A stretch of DNA of 64,000 nt from Actinomycetota bacterium (GCA_005773635.1 SXHN01000054.1:1-64000), one strand, 5' to 3'. Positions 17,027-26,110 are shown, counted from the stretch's first letter. The notes: a model not told the origin generated them from the letters alone. Numbers and translations are program-made.

Positions 17027-17976
17027 ATCGCTGTCACGGTTGCGCAATATGCGGCGTCGGTGCGATGCACCGTAAAGCCGAGTCGCCGATACAAAGCGAT
17101 GGCATTGTGATTGTCGGCCGCCACATAGAGCATCGCGGTAGAAATTCCACGCACATGAAGTGCGCGCAGTCCCAGGCCGGCGAGTGAGTATCCGAGGCCC
17201 CGGCCTTGTGCTTCAGGCGTCACGCCGATCACGTATATCTCGCCGAGTCTCGGTTCGCCGATGTAGGTATTCGCGTCGTGAATCTTGAGCCAATTGAACG
17301 CAATGATCGGGCCGTCGGGTTCGTCGCGTGCGACGAGAAACAACTCTGGGTCAAACCAAGGCTCTTCCATGCGTTGTCGCAATGCCAACATGTCCCAGCC
17401 CGACTGTTCAGGGTGGGTCCGAAATGCGGCGTTGTTGGCCACAAGCCATGCTTCGGCGTCGGTGTCGCTAGAAAACGTGGTGATGTTCGGCATAGGTGCG
17501 TGCTGAGGGTCGAAGGAGATCGGGAGCGATACCCGAAGTTGGTATTGCTCCCGATCGCGCGTAAAACCGGCACGAGCGGCGATGTGATCATCGGCTCGGG
17601 TCGCACCAGCCCGCCACCACGTCACGAGCCCGCCGCCGCGAGCCGCGATTTCGCTGGACGCGCCCATGAGAAGCTCTGACAGGGTTGTGTGCGGGGCTTC
17701 AACGCCGATGTTCCATTCGAGACGCACAGTCTCGGCCGGTGTATCGCCACTATTGGGTGCGACTGGTCGGTTGGTGCGCACCAGCATCGCGTGGAGGTAC
17801 CCATCGGGGGCAAGGACGTCGAATGATTCCGGGGTCGGGTTACGCCGGTCGCCCATCAAGGAGTCATTGAATTGTGAGGGAGCATCTCGGACGAACTCGG
17901 CGCCCACAAGGGCGGCATCGGCGCTGGCGAGAGCGCGGTCGCGCCGAAGTTGCGGAGGGGTGGTGGAATGCGGCAC
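17023..17976 (-). CDS. mshD: Mycothiol synthase MshD
   Basis: A 317-residue enzyme that acetylates the cysteinyl amine of Cys-GlcN-Ins, the last step of mycothiol synthesis. It has two GNAT domains: a weak N-terminal one (PDGYLHAMLVRTNRPVAP..., VTWWRAGATRADDHIAARAGF) and a C-terminal catalytic one (FLVARDEPDGPIIAFNWLKIHD, GEIYVIGVTPEAQGRGLGYSLAGLGLRALHVRGI, MLYVAADNHNAIALYRRLGFTVHRTDAAY). QGRGLG is the acetyl-CoA loop. GTG 17976 is chosen because a TACCGT hexamer lies 6 nt upstream and because longer starts run into nth. It marks the host as an actinobacterium. Confidence 0.93.
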   Translation of the reverse strand: MPHSTTPPQLRRDRALASADAALVGAEFVRDAPSQFNDSLMGDRRNPTPESFDVLAPDGYLHAMLVRTNRPVAPNSGDTPAETVRLEWNIGVEAPHTTLSELLMGASSEIAARGGGLVTWWRAGATRADDHIAARAGFTRDREQYQLRVSLPISFDPQHAPMPNITTFSSDTDAEAWLVANNAAFRTHPEQSGWDMLALRQRMEEPWFDPELFLVARDEPDGPIIAFNWLKIHDANTYIGEPRLGEIYVIGVTPEAQGRGLGYSLAGLGLRALHVRGISTAMLYVAADNHNAIALYRRLGFTVHRTDAAYCATVTAI

Positions 17977-17982
17977 GCCTCC

Positions 17983-17992
17983 ACGGTACTGT
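17983..17992. promoter_or_regulatory. Overlapping divergent -10 elements of mshD and nth
   Basis: The plus-strand sequence ACGGTACTGT contains TACTGT (17987-17992) reading toward nth, 8 nt before ATG 18001, and TACCGT on the minus strand (17988-17983) reading toward mshD, 6 nt before GTG 17976. The two hexamers share the central TA. This would be a bidirectional promoter giving two leaderless transcripts. Confidence 0.45.
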
Positions 17993-18000
17993 CCGGAACC

Positions 18001-18759
18001 ATGGCCCGACCCCGTGGAGCACGCCAACGTGGCGAATCTGTTCAAACACTGCTGGCTGAGCTATATCCAAATGTTGTGTGCGCGCTGCACCACCGCAACG
18101 CGTATGAACTGCTCGCGGCGACCATATTGTCGGCGCAATGCACCGACGAACGCGTCAACATGGTGACGCCAGCGCTTTTCGCTGAGTTTCCGACACCCGG
18201 AGATTTGGCGGCCGCGGACCCCGATCGAGTCGAAACGTTGGTGAAATCGACTGGCTTTTATCGCAATAAGACCAGGAGCCTGATCGGGATGGCACAAGCG
18301 ATAGAGCAACGCTTCGATGGCAAAGTGCCGGAGGCACTCGAAGATTTGGTCACGGTTCCCGGCGTGGGACGCAAGACGGGCAACGTCGTACGGGCGGTGG
18401 TGTTCGATCTCCCTGGGCTTCCCGTGGACACGCACGTCACGCGCTTGTCGCGGCGTCTGGGCCTCACTCGCGAAACCGACGCCGTCAAAATTGAGATGGA
18501 ACTCAACGACATGGTCGAACCGCAGGATCGTGGCAACTTTTCGTTGCGCCTCATCGAACACGGTCGCCAAGTGTGCGATGCTCGCAAGCCTAGGTGCCAC
18601 GATTGCACCCTCGCCGCGATCTGTCCGTCCGCGACGACATTCGGTACCGTGGCGAAATCGGCCAAGCTCGCTAAACAGCGAGTCGCAACCAAAACGACAG
18701 CTGTGACGAAGCCAGCGAAGAAATCATCGGCGACACAGCATCGACGCGGGGCCTTATGA
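18001..18759 (+). CDS. nth: Endonuclease III
   Basis: A 252-residue DNA glycosylase/AP lyase for oxidised pyrimidines. The helix-hairpin-helix is LVTVPGVGRKTGNVV with catalytic K125, the catalytic aspartate is D143 (VDTHVTRLSRRLGL), and the [4Fe-4S] cysteines are C192, C199, C202 and C208 (C-x6-C-x2-C-x5-C). A lysine/alanine-rich tail (about 215-252, AKSAKLAKQRVATKTTAVTK) follows, as in many actinobacterial Nth proteins. ATG 18001 (MARPRG) lies 8 nt after a -10-like TACTGT. The stop overlaps the next ATG (ATGA). Confidence 0.95.
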   Translation: MARPRGARQRGESVQTLLAELYPNVVCALHHRNAYELLAATILSAQCTDERVNMVTPALFAEFPTPGDLAAADPDRVETLVKSTGFYRNKTRSLIGMAQAIEQRFDGKVPEALEDLVTVPGVGRKTGNVVRAVVFDLPGLPVDTHVTRLSRRLGLTRETDAVKIEMELNDMVEPQDRGNFSLRLIEHGRQVCDARKPRCHDCTLAAICPSATTFGTVAKSAKLAKQRVATKTTAVTKPAKKSSATQHRRGAL

Positions 18760-19964
18760 GCGAATCGTCTATCCAAACCACGCCGGGCTTCGAAATTCGC
18801 TGTGCCACGGATGGCGATCTCGACGATCACGCTCGGCTCCTAGAACAGGGGTACGGATTCGCGCCTCCTTACGGCGCCCGGCACGCGGATCTCATTCGTG
18901 GCGCCAACCTCACGCATCGCGTCTTTGGAGCCTACGAGCGCGGACGGTTGATGGCGACGATCACGCAGTATCCCTTCGGTCAGTTCTTTGGTGGTCGGCC
19001 AGTCCCGATGGGGGGCATCGGCGCGGTAGTTGTGTTGCCCGAACATCGGGGACGGGGAATCGCCGCGAGTTTGTTGGGCCATGCAATTGGCGAGATGCGC
19101 GAACACGGTGAAGTCGTATCCTCGCTCGGGCCCGCGACGATTGGGGTATATCGCCGAGCGGGCTGGGAGCTCGCAGGCGATCGCTGTTGGTACTCACTCT
19201 CAACGAGTTCGCTTGCGGCGCTCGAAATTTCGCAGAGCCAGGAACGACGATCTGTGCGTGGCGATCACGATGCAATGAAGCGGGTTTATTTGCGGTGGGC
19301 ATCGGCGCGACCGGGTTCATTGGCTCGCCCGGCATACCTGTGGGATCAACGCCTTGAACTCGATGTCGGTTCGTACTGCTACGTCGCGACGAGAAACGAT
19401 GCGATCGTGGGCTATGTGATCTATACACAGCGCAGAGGGCGGGTCGGCTACGCGATCACTGTCGACGATTTTGCGGCGCTCGACTGGGATGCTCAACGGT
19501 GTTTGTGGCGACATCTCGGCGCCCATCGAGCGCAAGCAGCCACAGTCGTGACGCAAGGCCTGGTGCCGGACTCGTTGCTTCTGCACCTGGAGGAGGCGAG
19601 CGTATCGTTGGTGCACCAACACCAATGGATGCTGCGCATACTCGATGTTCGCGGCGCCATCGCGGCCCGCGGTTTCAATTTTGGGGTGCAAGGCTCGGTA
19701 TCGCTACACGTGAACGATCCGCTCGTTCCCGCCAACAACGGCGCATGGACGCTGGATTTCGCCGAGGGCCGAGGGCAAGCAACGGCCGGCGGTGCAGGGC
19801 CGATCGAAATCAGCGCCAATGGACTTGCGGCGATGTACAGCGGATTGCATTCGGCCCGCACGTTGGCGGCGAGCGGTTTGCTTGACGGCGCGACGCCTGA
19901 ACAAGTTGCGCTGCTGGATGCTGCCTTCAGTGGACCTCGGCCGGCCATGGTCGACGATTTTTAA
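18756..19964 (+). CDS. Eis-like GNAT N-acetyltransferase
   Basis: A 402-residue protein with the three-part Eis architecture: an N-terminal GNAT domain (VPMGGIGAVVVLPEHRGRGIAASLLGHAIGEM, where RGRGIA is the acetyl-CoA loop; SLGPATIGVYRRAGWE), a second GNAT-like domain (YCYVATRNDAIVGYVIYTQRRGRVGYAITVDDF), and an SCP2-like C-terminal domain (FGVQGSVSLHVNDPLVP..., GPIEISANGLAAMYSGLHSARTLAASG). It ends in an acidic -DDF, near the usual Eis C-terminus, whose carboxylate is catalytic in the family. Eis enzymes acetylate amines of aminoglycosides, peptides or polyamines; the substrate here is unknown. Coupled to nth by a 4-nt overlap. Confidence 0.85.
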   Translation: MSESSIQTTPGFEIRCATDGDLDDHARLLEQGYGFAPPYGARHADLIRGANLTHRVFGAYERGRLMATITQYPFGQFFGGRPVPMGGIGAVVVLPEHRGRGIAASLLGHAIGEMREHGEVVSSLGPATIGVYRRAGWELAGDRCWYSLSTSSLAALEISQSQERRSVRGDHDAMKRVYLRWASARPGSLARPAYLWDQRLELDVGSYCYVATRNDAIVGYVIYTQRRGRVGYAITVDDFAALDWDAQRCLWRHLGAHRAQAATVVTQGLVPDSLLLHLEEASVSLVHQHQWMLRILDVRGAIAARGFNFGVQGSVSLHVNDPLVPANNGAWTLDFAEGRGQATAGGAGPIEISANGLAAMYSGLHSARTLAASGLLDGATPEQVALLDAAFSGPRPAMVDDF

Positions 19965-19973
19965 CGGGATTCG

Positions 19974-20180
19974 TTAGCTCGTGCGGCGCAGCAGATCGCT
20001 GGCCCGGTCGAGCGTCCGGCCTGCGGTTCGCAAGGCTCGCTCTCCTGAAAAGAGTTCGGCGGCAATCTGCGAATCGGGGGTACTGGCGTAGCTGTCTGCC
20101 ATTGTCGTGACCCGGAGCTGGAGTTCGTCGAGTTGGGAGCGGAGGCTTGAAAGCAATGCGAGGTCGGATGCGGCAGTCAT
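19974..20180 (-). CDS. Small helical protein of unknown function beside hisD
   Basis: A 68-residue protein, MTAASDLALLSSLRSQLDEL..., continuing RVTTMADSYASTPDSQIAAELFSGERAL and ending LDRASDLLRRTS. It is predicted to be nearly all helical and soluble. The even amphipathic pattern and the compact size suggest a real gene, and longer upstream starts only run antisense to the hisD leader. It is convergent with the Eis-like gene and divergent from hisD. No function is known to me. Confidence 0.55.
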   Translation of the reverse strand: MTAASDLALLSSLRSQLDELQLRVTTMADSYASTPDSQIAAELFSGERALRTAGRTLDRASDLLRRTS

Positions 20181-20261
20181 TGCGAGCAAGATTGGTCGCG
20201 TTTTGGCCGTAACGCAAACCAAGGCCGCGACAATCCAATCGCCCGGTTCGACCCCGGCGCG

Positions 20262-20267
20262 TAGCAT
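20262..20267 (+). promoter_or_regulatory. Putative -10 (TAGCAT) of the histidine operon, leaderless
   Basis: TAGCAT ends 7 nt before ATG 20275 of hisD, and the gap (CGAACGG) has no full Shine-Dalgarno sequence. This spacing predicts a leaderless hisD mRNA, which leaves no room for a leader-peptide attenuator upstream of the operon. Confidence 0.45.
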
Positions 20268-20274
20268 CGAACGG

Positions 20275-21567
20275 ATGTTGGCTCGACTTGATCTCCGAGG
20301 ATACGAAGGTGACCTCAATGTGGCGCTGATGCACGCGCCGAAGTCGGACGCGGCACAGGCTGAGCTTGTAACCGATGTGACCGCGATTATCGACACGGTG
20401 CGATTTGGCGGGGACGCGGCATTGCGCGAGTACACCAAGCGATTCGACGGTGTCGCAGTCGAGGATTTGAAGGTGCACGCCGACGAGTTGCAAACTGCCC
20501 TCGATTCGATTGATCCGGATCTGAGGATCGCATTGGAGTTCGCTCGCGATCAGATACTGGCGTATCACGAAGGCCAACGTGAGCACTCGGGTCGCCACGA
20601 GCGCAACGGCGTGCACGTGCAGGAACTCGTGCTTCCGGTCGAGCGGGCTGGACTGTACGTTCCGGGCGGGCGTGCGGCGTATCCGTCGACGGTGTTGATG
20701 ACGGCGATTCCCGCCAAGATCGCTGGTGTGCCCGCGGTCGTGTTGTGCGTCCCTCCAGATAGTTCCGGCGCAATTCCGGCGTCCACACTCGCCGCGGCGG
20801 CGATTGCGGGCGTTAACGAGGTGTACAGCGTCGGTGGAGCACAGGCAATCGCTGCGCTCGCGTACGGCACGGAATCGATTGCGGCAGTCGACGTGATCGT
20901 TGGGCCAGGCAATGCGTACGTTGCCGAGGCGAAGCGCCAAGTGATCGGTGCCGTTGGAATCGACTCAATTGCGGGTCCCTCCGAGGTTGTGATTATTGCT
21001 GACGGGTTGCGGGACGCGCAGTTTGTTGCCGCCGACCTGCTGGCGCAATCGGAACACGGACCGGGGGGCAGCGCCATCCTGATTACGTGGAATGCGGCGC
21101 TCGCCGATGAAGTCGATCTCCAGCTGAAATCGCTGACACGCAGCGCGCCACGCCGAGATGAAATCGAGAGCACCCTCGGCGTGGGCGGACGGTGCGTGAT
21201 TGTTCAAGACATACGCCAGGCACTCGATGTGAGCAACACAATTGCTCCTGAGCACTTGCAACTGATGTGCTCGAATGCCGCGCACGCGGTTTCAATGGTT
21301 CGCAACGCGGGTGCCGTATTCGTCGGGGAATGGGCTCCTGCTGCGATTGGCGACTACGTCGCGGGTGTGAATCATGTGTTGCCAACCGGTGGGACGGCTC
21401 GGTTCTCAAGTGCGTTGCGAGTCGCGACGTTTCAAAAGATGGTGCACGTCGTAACGATGGATGAAGCGGCCCTTGATCGCGTCGGCCCCTATGCGGCGAC
21501 GATCGCCGACGCCGAAGGTCTCTATGCCCATGCTCAGTCCGTTCGGCTTCGGCGGCTCCCTCGATGA
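20275..21567 (+). CDS. hisD: Histidinol dehydrogenase
   Basis: A 430-residue zinc enzyme for the last two oxidation steps of histidine synthesis. Diagnostic blocks: ERAGLYVPGGRAAYPSTVLMTAIPAKIAGV, VYSVGGAQAIAALAYGTESI, VIVGPGNAYVAEAKRQVIG, IAGPSEVVIIAD, LLAQSEHGPG (metal/substrate Gln-His), NTIAPEHLQLM (catalytic Glu-His) and AGVNHVLPTGGTARFSSALRV. Start ATG 20275 is set by the family N-terminus (LDLRGYEGDL) and the TAGCAT hexamer. First gene of hisD-C-B-H-A-F. Confidence 0.96.
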   Translation: MLARLDLRGYEGDLNVALMHAPKSDAAQAELVTDVTAIIDTVRFGGDAALREYTKRFDGVAVEDLKVHADELQTALDSIDPDLRIALEFARDQILAYHEGQREHSGRHERNGVHVQELVLPVERAGLYVPGGRAAYPSTVLMTAIPAKIAGVPAVVLCVPPDSSGAIPASTLAAAAIAGVNEVYSVGGAQAIAALAYGTESIAAVDVIVGPGNAYVAEAKRQVIGAVGIDSIAGPSEVVIIADGLRDAQFVAADLLAQSEHGPGGSAILITWNAALADEVDLQLKSLTRSAPRRDEIESTLGVGGRCVIVQDIRQALDVSNTIAPEHLQLMCSNAAHAVSMVRNAGAVFVGEWAPAAIGDYVAGVNHVLPTGGTARFSSALRVATFQKMVHVVTMDEAALDRVGPYAATIADAEGLYAHAQSVRLRRLPR

Positions 21568-22652
21568 ATATGAGGCCGCAGCCGCGCGACGATCTGAGAG
21601 CACTTGAGGGCTATCACTCACCCCAACTCGATGTCACCGTCCGGCTGAATACCAACGAGTCGCCGTATGCGGCGCCGCAAGCGTTTCTCGACCGTTTGGG
21701 CGCTGAAGTTGCCAGCGGCGACTACCACCGATACCCCGACCGCTCCGCCACGGTGTTGCGGTCTGCGATCGGCAAAGCATTAGGTCAGCCGAGCGAGCGA
21801 GTGTTCGCTGCCAATGGGAGCAACGAAGTGTTGCAGACGTTGCTTCTCACCTACGGCGGACCGGGGCGATCGGCGCTGATCTTCGAGCCGACGTACGCGC
21901 TGCACTCGCACATTGCTCGGATTACGTCGACGGCTGTATTCGTTGGAGCGCGCAACCACGACTTCTCAATAGATGTGGATGACGCATGCTCGCGCGTTCT
22001 GCGCGATCGCCCCAGCATCGTGTTTGTATGCAGCCCAAACAATCCGACGGGTACGGTGGAGCCGCACGCGACCGTGACCTCAATCGCGGATGCGTGTGCG
22101 ACCGTTGGTGCGCTCGTCGTGGTCGACGAGGCGTATGGAGAATTCGCGCCTCGAAGCGCACTCGAATTGGTCTCTGACGAACGCGCACTGGTTGTGGTGC
22201 GTACCTATTCGAAGGTCTGGTCGCTGGCTGGCGCCCGTCTGGGTTTCTGCATCGGACCGCAATGGGTGGTGCACGAACTGGAAAAAGTTGTGCTGCCGTA
22301 TCACCTATCAACTCCGACGCAGATCGCGGGCACGCTGGCACTTGAATACCGACAAGAGATGCTGGAGCGAGTTGCTGCGCTGGTCGAGGAGCGGGGCAGG
22401 ATGTTCGTTGCACTGGATGCACTCGATGGCGTTTCTGTGGTTCCTTCGGGCGCGAACTTCTTGCTGATTCGCGTCCATCACGACGCTCGGGCAGTGTGGC
22501 AAGCGATGGTGAATCAGGGAGTATTGATTCGCGATTTTTCTACGTGGCCGGGTGTCGAAGGATGTTTGCGGATCACGATTGGTACTTCGCAAGAAAATGA
22601 CGACTGTCTTGTCGCGCTGCGCGCGGCACTTACAAAGGTTGGCAACACATGA
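21564..22652 (+). CDS. hisC: Histidinol-phosphate aminotransferase
   Basis: A 362-residue PLP enzyme of aminotransferase class I/II that converts imidazole acetol-phosphate to histidinol phosphate. RLNTNESPYAAP is the HisC N-terminal signature, SPNNPTGT and VVDEAYGEF hold PLP-binding Asn and Asp, and the Schiff-base lysine is K217 in RTYSKVWSLAGARLGF. Overlaps the hisD stop by 4 nt (ATGA). Confidence 0.95.
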   Translation: MNMRPQPRDDLRALEGYHSPQLDVTVRLNTNESPYAAPQAFLDRLGAEVASGDYHRYPDRSATVLRSAIGKALGQPSERVFAANGSNEVLQTLLLTYGGPGRSALIFEPTYALHSHIARITSTAVFVGARNHDFSIDVDDACSRVLRDRPSIVFVCSPNNPTGTVEPHATVTSIADACATVGALVVVDEAYGEFAPRSALELVSDERALVVVRTYSKVWSLAGARLGFCIGPQWVVHELEKVVLPYHLSTPTQIAGTLALEYRQEMLERVAALVEERGRMFVALDALDGVSVVPSGANFLLIRVHHDARAVWQAMVNQGVLIRDFSTWPGVEGCLRITIGTSQENDDCLVALRAALTKVGNT

Positions 22653-23236
22653 GTCGGCGCGCGAGCACACAAGATCGGGTTACCAAAGAGACGAACGTTC
22701 ACGTCGAGGTCGATCTTGACGGTGAAGGAAACCGCATCACGGTGTCTACTGGAATACCGTTTTTCGACCACATGCTCGAACAGATCGGCAAACACGGAGG
22801 CCTCGATCTCGACATTCAAGCTACCGGTGACGTTGAGGTCGACCTACACCACACGGTTGAAGACGTGGGGATCTCGCTTGGCGTTGCGATCCGTGAGGCA
22901 TTGGGTGACAAGGCCGGCGTTCGCCGTTTCGCGAATTCGTTGGTACCTCTCGATGAAGCATTGATTCAGACCGCGATCGATCTTTCTGGTCGCCCGTTTC
23001 TCGCGTACGACGTAGACCCGGTAGCGGAATGGATTGGTACGTTCGACCCACAACTCATGGAAGAGTTTTGGAAGGGTCTCGTCGACGGATCCCGCATGAC
23101 GTTGCACATTCGCTCACTCGCAGGCAAGAACGGCCATCATGTTATCGAAGCGTCGTGCAAGGGTTTCGCTCGCGCACTCAGGGATGCGGTACGGCTCGAA
23201 GGCACAAGTGTTCCATCGACCAAAGGCGTGTTGTGA
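22649..23236 (+). CDS. hisB: Imidazoleglycerol-phosphate dehydratase
   Basis: A 195-residue single-function dehydratase; there is no fused histidinol phosphatase. The two Mn-binding repeats are visible: FFDHMLEQIGKHGGLDL and DLHHTVEDVGISLG, then DLSGRPFLAYD and RSLAGKNGHHVIEASCKGFARALRDAV. Overlaps hisC by 4 nt and hisH by 4 nt (GTGA), so it is translationally coupled on both sides. A separate histidinol-phosphatase gene is not in the window. Confidence 0.95.
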   Translation: MSRRASTQDRVTKETNVHVEVDLDGEGNRITVSTGIPFFDHMLEQIGKHGGLDLDIQATGDVEVDLHHTVEDVGISLGVAIREALGDKAGVRRFANSLVPLDEALIQTAIDLSGRPFLAYDVDPVAEWIGTFDPQLMEEFWKGLVDGSRMTLHIRSLAGKNGHHVIEASCKGFARALRDAVRLEGTSVPSTKGVL

Positions 23237-23865
23237 GCCGGGGGTCGCCTCGCATTGCAGTCATTGACTACGGCATCGGCAATCTGGCGAGCGCGCAGAA
23301 GGCGTTTATTCATCTTGGAGTGGACGCAGTATTGACCAACGACGCGCGCGAAATCGCGGGCGCGGACGGCGTGGTCTTACCCGGAGTTGGCAACTTTGGC
23401 GCTTGCATGCGAGCGCTGCGCGCTGCCGATCTCGAAACGGTCGCGACAGAGTGTGCAATGGATGAGCGTCCGTTTCTTGGGATTTGCGTGGGGATGCAGA
23501 TGTTGTTCGGGGGCAGCGATGAGTCGCCTGACATCGTTGGTTTAGGTGTTGTGCCAGGTTGGGTACGAAGTCTTCCTGACACAGTGAAACTCCCACAGAT
23601 CGGCTGGAACACCGTGGAAACTCGGGTCGACTCGTTGATGTTTCAGGGTCTGAACGCGGCACCGTGGCTCTATTTTGTTCACACGTTTGCGGCCTTCGAT
23701 ACAGATCTCGATGTTGTCAGCGGATGGTGCGACTATGGCACTCGCTTCGCATGTGCGGTCGAACGAGACACGTTATGGGCAACTCAATTCCATCCGGAAA
23801 AGAGCGCAGCGGCCGGGCTGCATATATTGCGCAATTTCGCAACGCATTGCGGAGTCTCACCATGA
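23233..23865 (+). CDS. hisH: Imidazole glycerol phosphate synthase, glutaminase subunit HisH
   Basis: A 210-residue class I glutamine amidotransferase that feeds ammonia to HisF. The nucleophile is C85 (LGICVGMQMLF), and the His-Glu pair is in WATQFHPEKS. IAVIDYGIGNLASAQKA is the N-terminal HisH signature, and VVLPGVGNFGACM forms the oxyanion side. The start is GTG 23233, overlapping the hisB stop (GTGA); a longer open frame exists upstream but is antisense-free overlap with hisB and is not used. Confidence 0.95.
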   Translation: MSRGSPRIAVIDYGIGNLASAQKAFIHLGVDAVLTNDAREIAGADGVVLPGVGNFGACMRALRAADLETVATECAMDERPFLGICVGMQMLFGGSDESPDIVGLGVVPGWVRSLPDTVKLPQIGWNTVETRVDSLMFQGLNAAPWLYFVHTFAAFDTDLDVVSGWCDYGTRFACAVERDTLWATQFHPEKSAAAGLHILRNFATHCGVSP

Positions 23866-24608
23866 CGTTTGAGTTATTTCCCGCAATCGATTTACGGGGC
23901 GGCAATGTGGTGCGATTGCGTCAAGGCGACTACGCGGATGAGACGCAGTACTCAGATAATCCTGCTGTAGTTGCGCGCGGCTTCCAGGATGCTGGTGCTC
24001 GGTGGATACACGTTGTTGATCTTGAGGCAGCGCGCGATGGCGGGAGTCCGAACCTCGCCGCGATCGAAGCAATTTGCAGCGCGGCCCCGCTGTGCGACGT
24101 GCAAACGGGAGGAGGCGTGCGATCGTTTGCCGACGCCGAATCTCGTTTTGCGCTCGGCGTAGCGCGCGTCATCGTTGGGAGCGCAGCAGTGGAACATCCT
24201 GAAGTGGTCGCGGAGATAGCCGCTGCCCGACCGGGCCGGGTGGTCGTTGGGCTCGATGTCAGAGGACGAGAAGTGAGCACTCACGGCTGGACCAAGGGCG
24301 CCGGTTGCGACGTGGGCGCAATGCTGCAGGCCTTCGATGGTGCAGGAGTGGGTGCATGCGTTGTGACTCAGATCAACGTTGATGGGTTGCTGACAGGCGC
24401 CGATATTGGCCTGTACGTTGAGTTGCTGGCCGCAACCGCGATTCCGTTGGTCGCCAGTGGTGGTGTTGGGAGCCTCGACGATCTCGAGGCATTGCGAACG
24501 ATCAAGGTCAACGGCCGTGGCCTTGTAGGAGCCATCGCGGGTAAGGCGATCTATGAAGGACGATTCACGACCGCGCAAGGAGTGGCGGCATGCTCGCGAC
24601 CCGAATAA
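23862..24608 (+). CDS. hisA: Phosphoribosylformimino-AICAR-phosphate isomerase HisA
   Basis: A 248-residue (beta/alpha)8 barrel. D10 in [19 protein letters not shown] is the general base, and the partner acid is in [25 protein letters not shown] and [10 protein letters not shown] are the two phosphate-binding repeats. In actinobacteria this locus can encode PriA, which also does the TrpF reaction; here a separate trpF gene at 36851 makes a HisA-only role more likely, though sequence alone cannot exclude dual activity. ATGA overlap with hisH; overlaps hisF by 19 nt. Confidence 0.92.
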   Translation: MTFELFPAIDLRGGNVVRLRQGDYADETQYSDNPAVVARGFQDAGARWIHVVDLEAARDGGSPNLAAIEAICSAAPLCDVQTGGGVRSFADAESRFALGVARVIVGSAAVEHPEVVAEIAAARPGRVVVGLDVRGREVSTHGWTKGAGCDVGAMLQAFDGAGVGACVVTQINVDGLLTGADIGLYVELLAATAIPLVASGGVGSLDDLEALRTIKVNGRGLVGAIAGKAIYEGRFTTAQGVAACSRPE

Positions 24609-25381
24609 TTCCGTGTTTGGATGTCGACGCCGGACGAGTCGTCAAGGGCATCAAATTCGTTGAGATTCGCGACGCTGGCGACCCCGTCGAGTTGGCGGCC
24701 CGTTACGACGCCGAGGGCGCCGACGAGTTGGTGTTTCTTGATATCACCGCATCAAGCGACGACCGAGAGACAATGGTGCACGTGGTCGAACGGGTCGCAG
24801 AACAGGTTTTCATTCCGTTCACTGTCGGTGGAGGGATTAGAAGTGTCGCCGACGTTCGCAAGATGTTGCGGGCCGGGGCAGACAAGGCGAGTCTCAATAC
24901 CGCTGCTGTGCAACGGCCCGAACTCATCGACGAATGCGCGAGCGAATTCGGAAATCAATGCATCGTCGTGGCGATTGATGCCCGTCGCCGTGACGCCAGT
25001 CGGCCCGAATACGGTTGGGAAGTTGTGATTCACGGCGGGCGTACAGCGACGGGGCTCGACGCCATTGAATGGGCGAGCGAAGTGTGTCGTCTTGGCGCAG
25101 GGGAAATCTTGCTCACCAGCATGGATCGCGATGGCACCCACGCTGGGTATGACATCGAGCTGCTGCAGCAACTTGGAGCCGCGGTGCCGGTGCCCGTCAT
25201 TGCGAGCGGAGGCGTCGGTACCTTGGAACATCTGTGCGCCGGAGTGACCGATGGTGGAGCACAAGCCGTTTTGGCCGCGTCGATTTTTCATTTCGGTCAG
25301 CACACCATCGCTGACGCGAAGCACTACCTAGCGGACCGTGGCATCGTTGTACGGCCGGTGGTAGCTGAACCCGTGACATAG
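24590..25381 (+). CDS. hisF: Imidazole glycerol phosphate synthase, cyclase subunit HisF
   Basis: A 263-residue (beta/alpha)8 barrel that uses ammonia from HisH to make IGP and AICAR. Catalytic D11 ([15 protein letters not shown]) and D130 (VVAIDARR) are present, with phosphate-binding GGGIRS and [10 protein letters not shown] and the barrel-bottom segment [15 protein letters not shown]. It starts inside the hisA 3' end (19-nt overlap). The cluster stops here; the next gene is convergent, and hisI is about 3.8 kb downstream. Confidence 0.96.
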   Translation: MLATRIIPCLDVDAGRVVKGIKFVEIRDAGDPVELAARYDAEGADELVFLDITASSDDRETMVHVVERVAEQVFIPFTVGGGIRSVADVRKMLRAGADKASLNTAAVQRPELIDECASEFGNQCIVVAIDARRRDASRPEYGWEVVIHGGRTATGLDAIEWASEVCRLGAGEILLTSMDRDGTHAGYDIELLQQLGAAVPVPVIASGGVGTLEHLCAGVTDGGAQAVLAASIFHFGQHTIADAKHYLADRGIVVRPVVAEPVT

Positions 25382-25442
25382 CTGTCGGTCGCAGACGCTG
25401 GTTGCCTCATTGACCCAGTTGCGCCGATCGTTGTCGCGCGGC

Positions 25443-26087
25443 TCAAGCTGTGGTGAGTTCATTGATGAAATCGGCCACGACGGCCATCATGATTTCAGTG
25501 CGGGCGACAAAGAAATGATTCGCTCCCGCAACTGATTGGCTGCGCAAGTTCCGCCACTGCGCCGTGTGGTTCAACACCCATTCGGGATCTCGAAAGTCGT
25601 CTCTTGCCGCCAAGATGATTTGTTTCGGTCGGTTGTCCTGGGCGAGTGCATGCGACTCGGAACTTGAGTCCGCAAAGCGAAACGGCGGCGCAATCATGCA
25701 GTACGCGTCGACCTGAGCGCCGACGCATGACATTGCAAGGTCGGCACCAAATGAGAATCCGATCAGCACAAGCGGGGTATTCGGGCGCACCGAATCTCGA
25801 TGGCTCGCTACTGCATCGGCGACGTCGAGTTGTTCGCCGATGCCATGATCAAAAGAACCCTGCGAAGCGCCGACCCCTCGAAAGTTGAACCGCAAGGTGT
25901 CGATGCCAAGAGCTGGCAATTGTTCGAATAGCGGTGAAATTACGACCGATTGCATCGTGCCTCCATGCGCTGGGTGCGGGTGGCACAGCACCGCGCCGGC
26001 TCGCACTTCGACCTCCGCTGGTGGCCGCCCGCGCTCATATTCGATGGTGATCCCGTCGCTCGTAACAAAGGTGCCGTGTTCTCCCAT
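25443..26087 (-). CDS. Alpha/beta hydrolase, dienelactone hydrolase-like
   Basis: A 214-residue serine hydrolase. AVLCHPHPAHGGTMQSVVISPLFEQL is the HPHP block of this subfamily, TLRFNFRGVGASQGSFDHG follows, the nucleophile elbow is LIGFSFGADLAMSC (GxSxG), and ILAARDDFRDPE and GANHFFVAR supply the acid and histidine. A 214-residue length is usual. Substrate unknown. Its start 26087 has TAGCCT on the minus strand (26099-26094) 6 nt upstream, so it is probably leaderless. Convergent with hisF, divergent from the thioesterase. Confidence 0.82.
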   Translation of the reverse strand: MGEHGTFVTSDGITIEYERGRPPAEVEVRAGAVLCHPHPAHGGTMQSVVISPLFEQLPALGIDTLRFNFRGVGASQGSFDHGIGEQLDVADAVASHRDSVRPNTPLVLIGFSFGADLAMSCVGAQVDAYCMIAPPFRFADSSSESHALAQDNRPKQIILAARDDFRDPEWVLNHTAQWRNLRSQSVAGANHFFVARTEIMMAVVADFINELTTA

Positions 26088-26093
26088 GCGCGG

Positions 26094-26099
26094 AGGCTA
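26094..26099 (-). promoter_or_regulatory. Putative -10 (TAGCCT on the minus strand), leaderless
   Basis: TAGCCT lies 6 nt before ATG 26087 of the alpha/beta hydrolase. It is separated by 11 nt from the plus-strand hexamer at 26111, so this divergent pair has two adjacent -10 elements. Confidence 0.4.
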
Positions 26100-26110
26100 G
26101 GGGCAGGTTG

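Noticed and set aside
19974-20438. Longer version (154 codons) of the small protein beside hisD
   Set aside because: The extra N-terminal part overlaps the 5' end of hisD antisense; the short version from 20180 has the protein-like composition.
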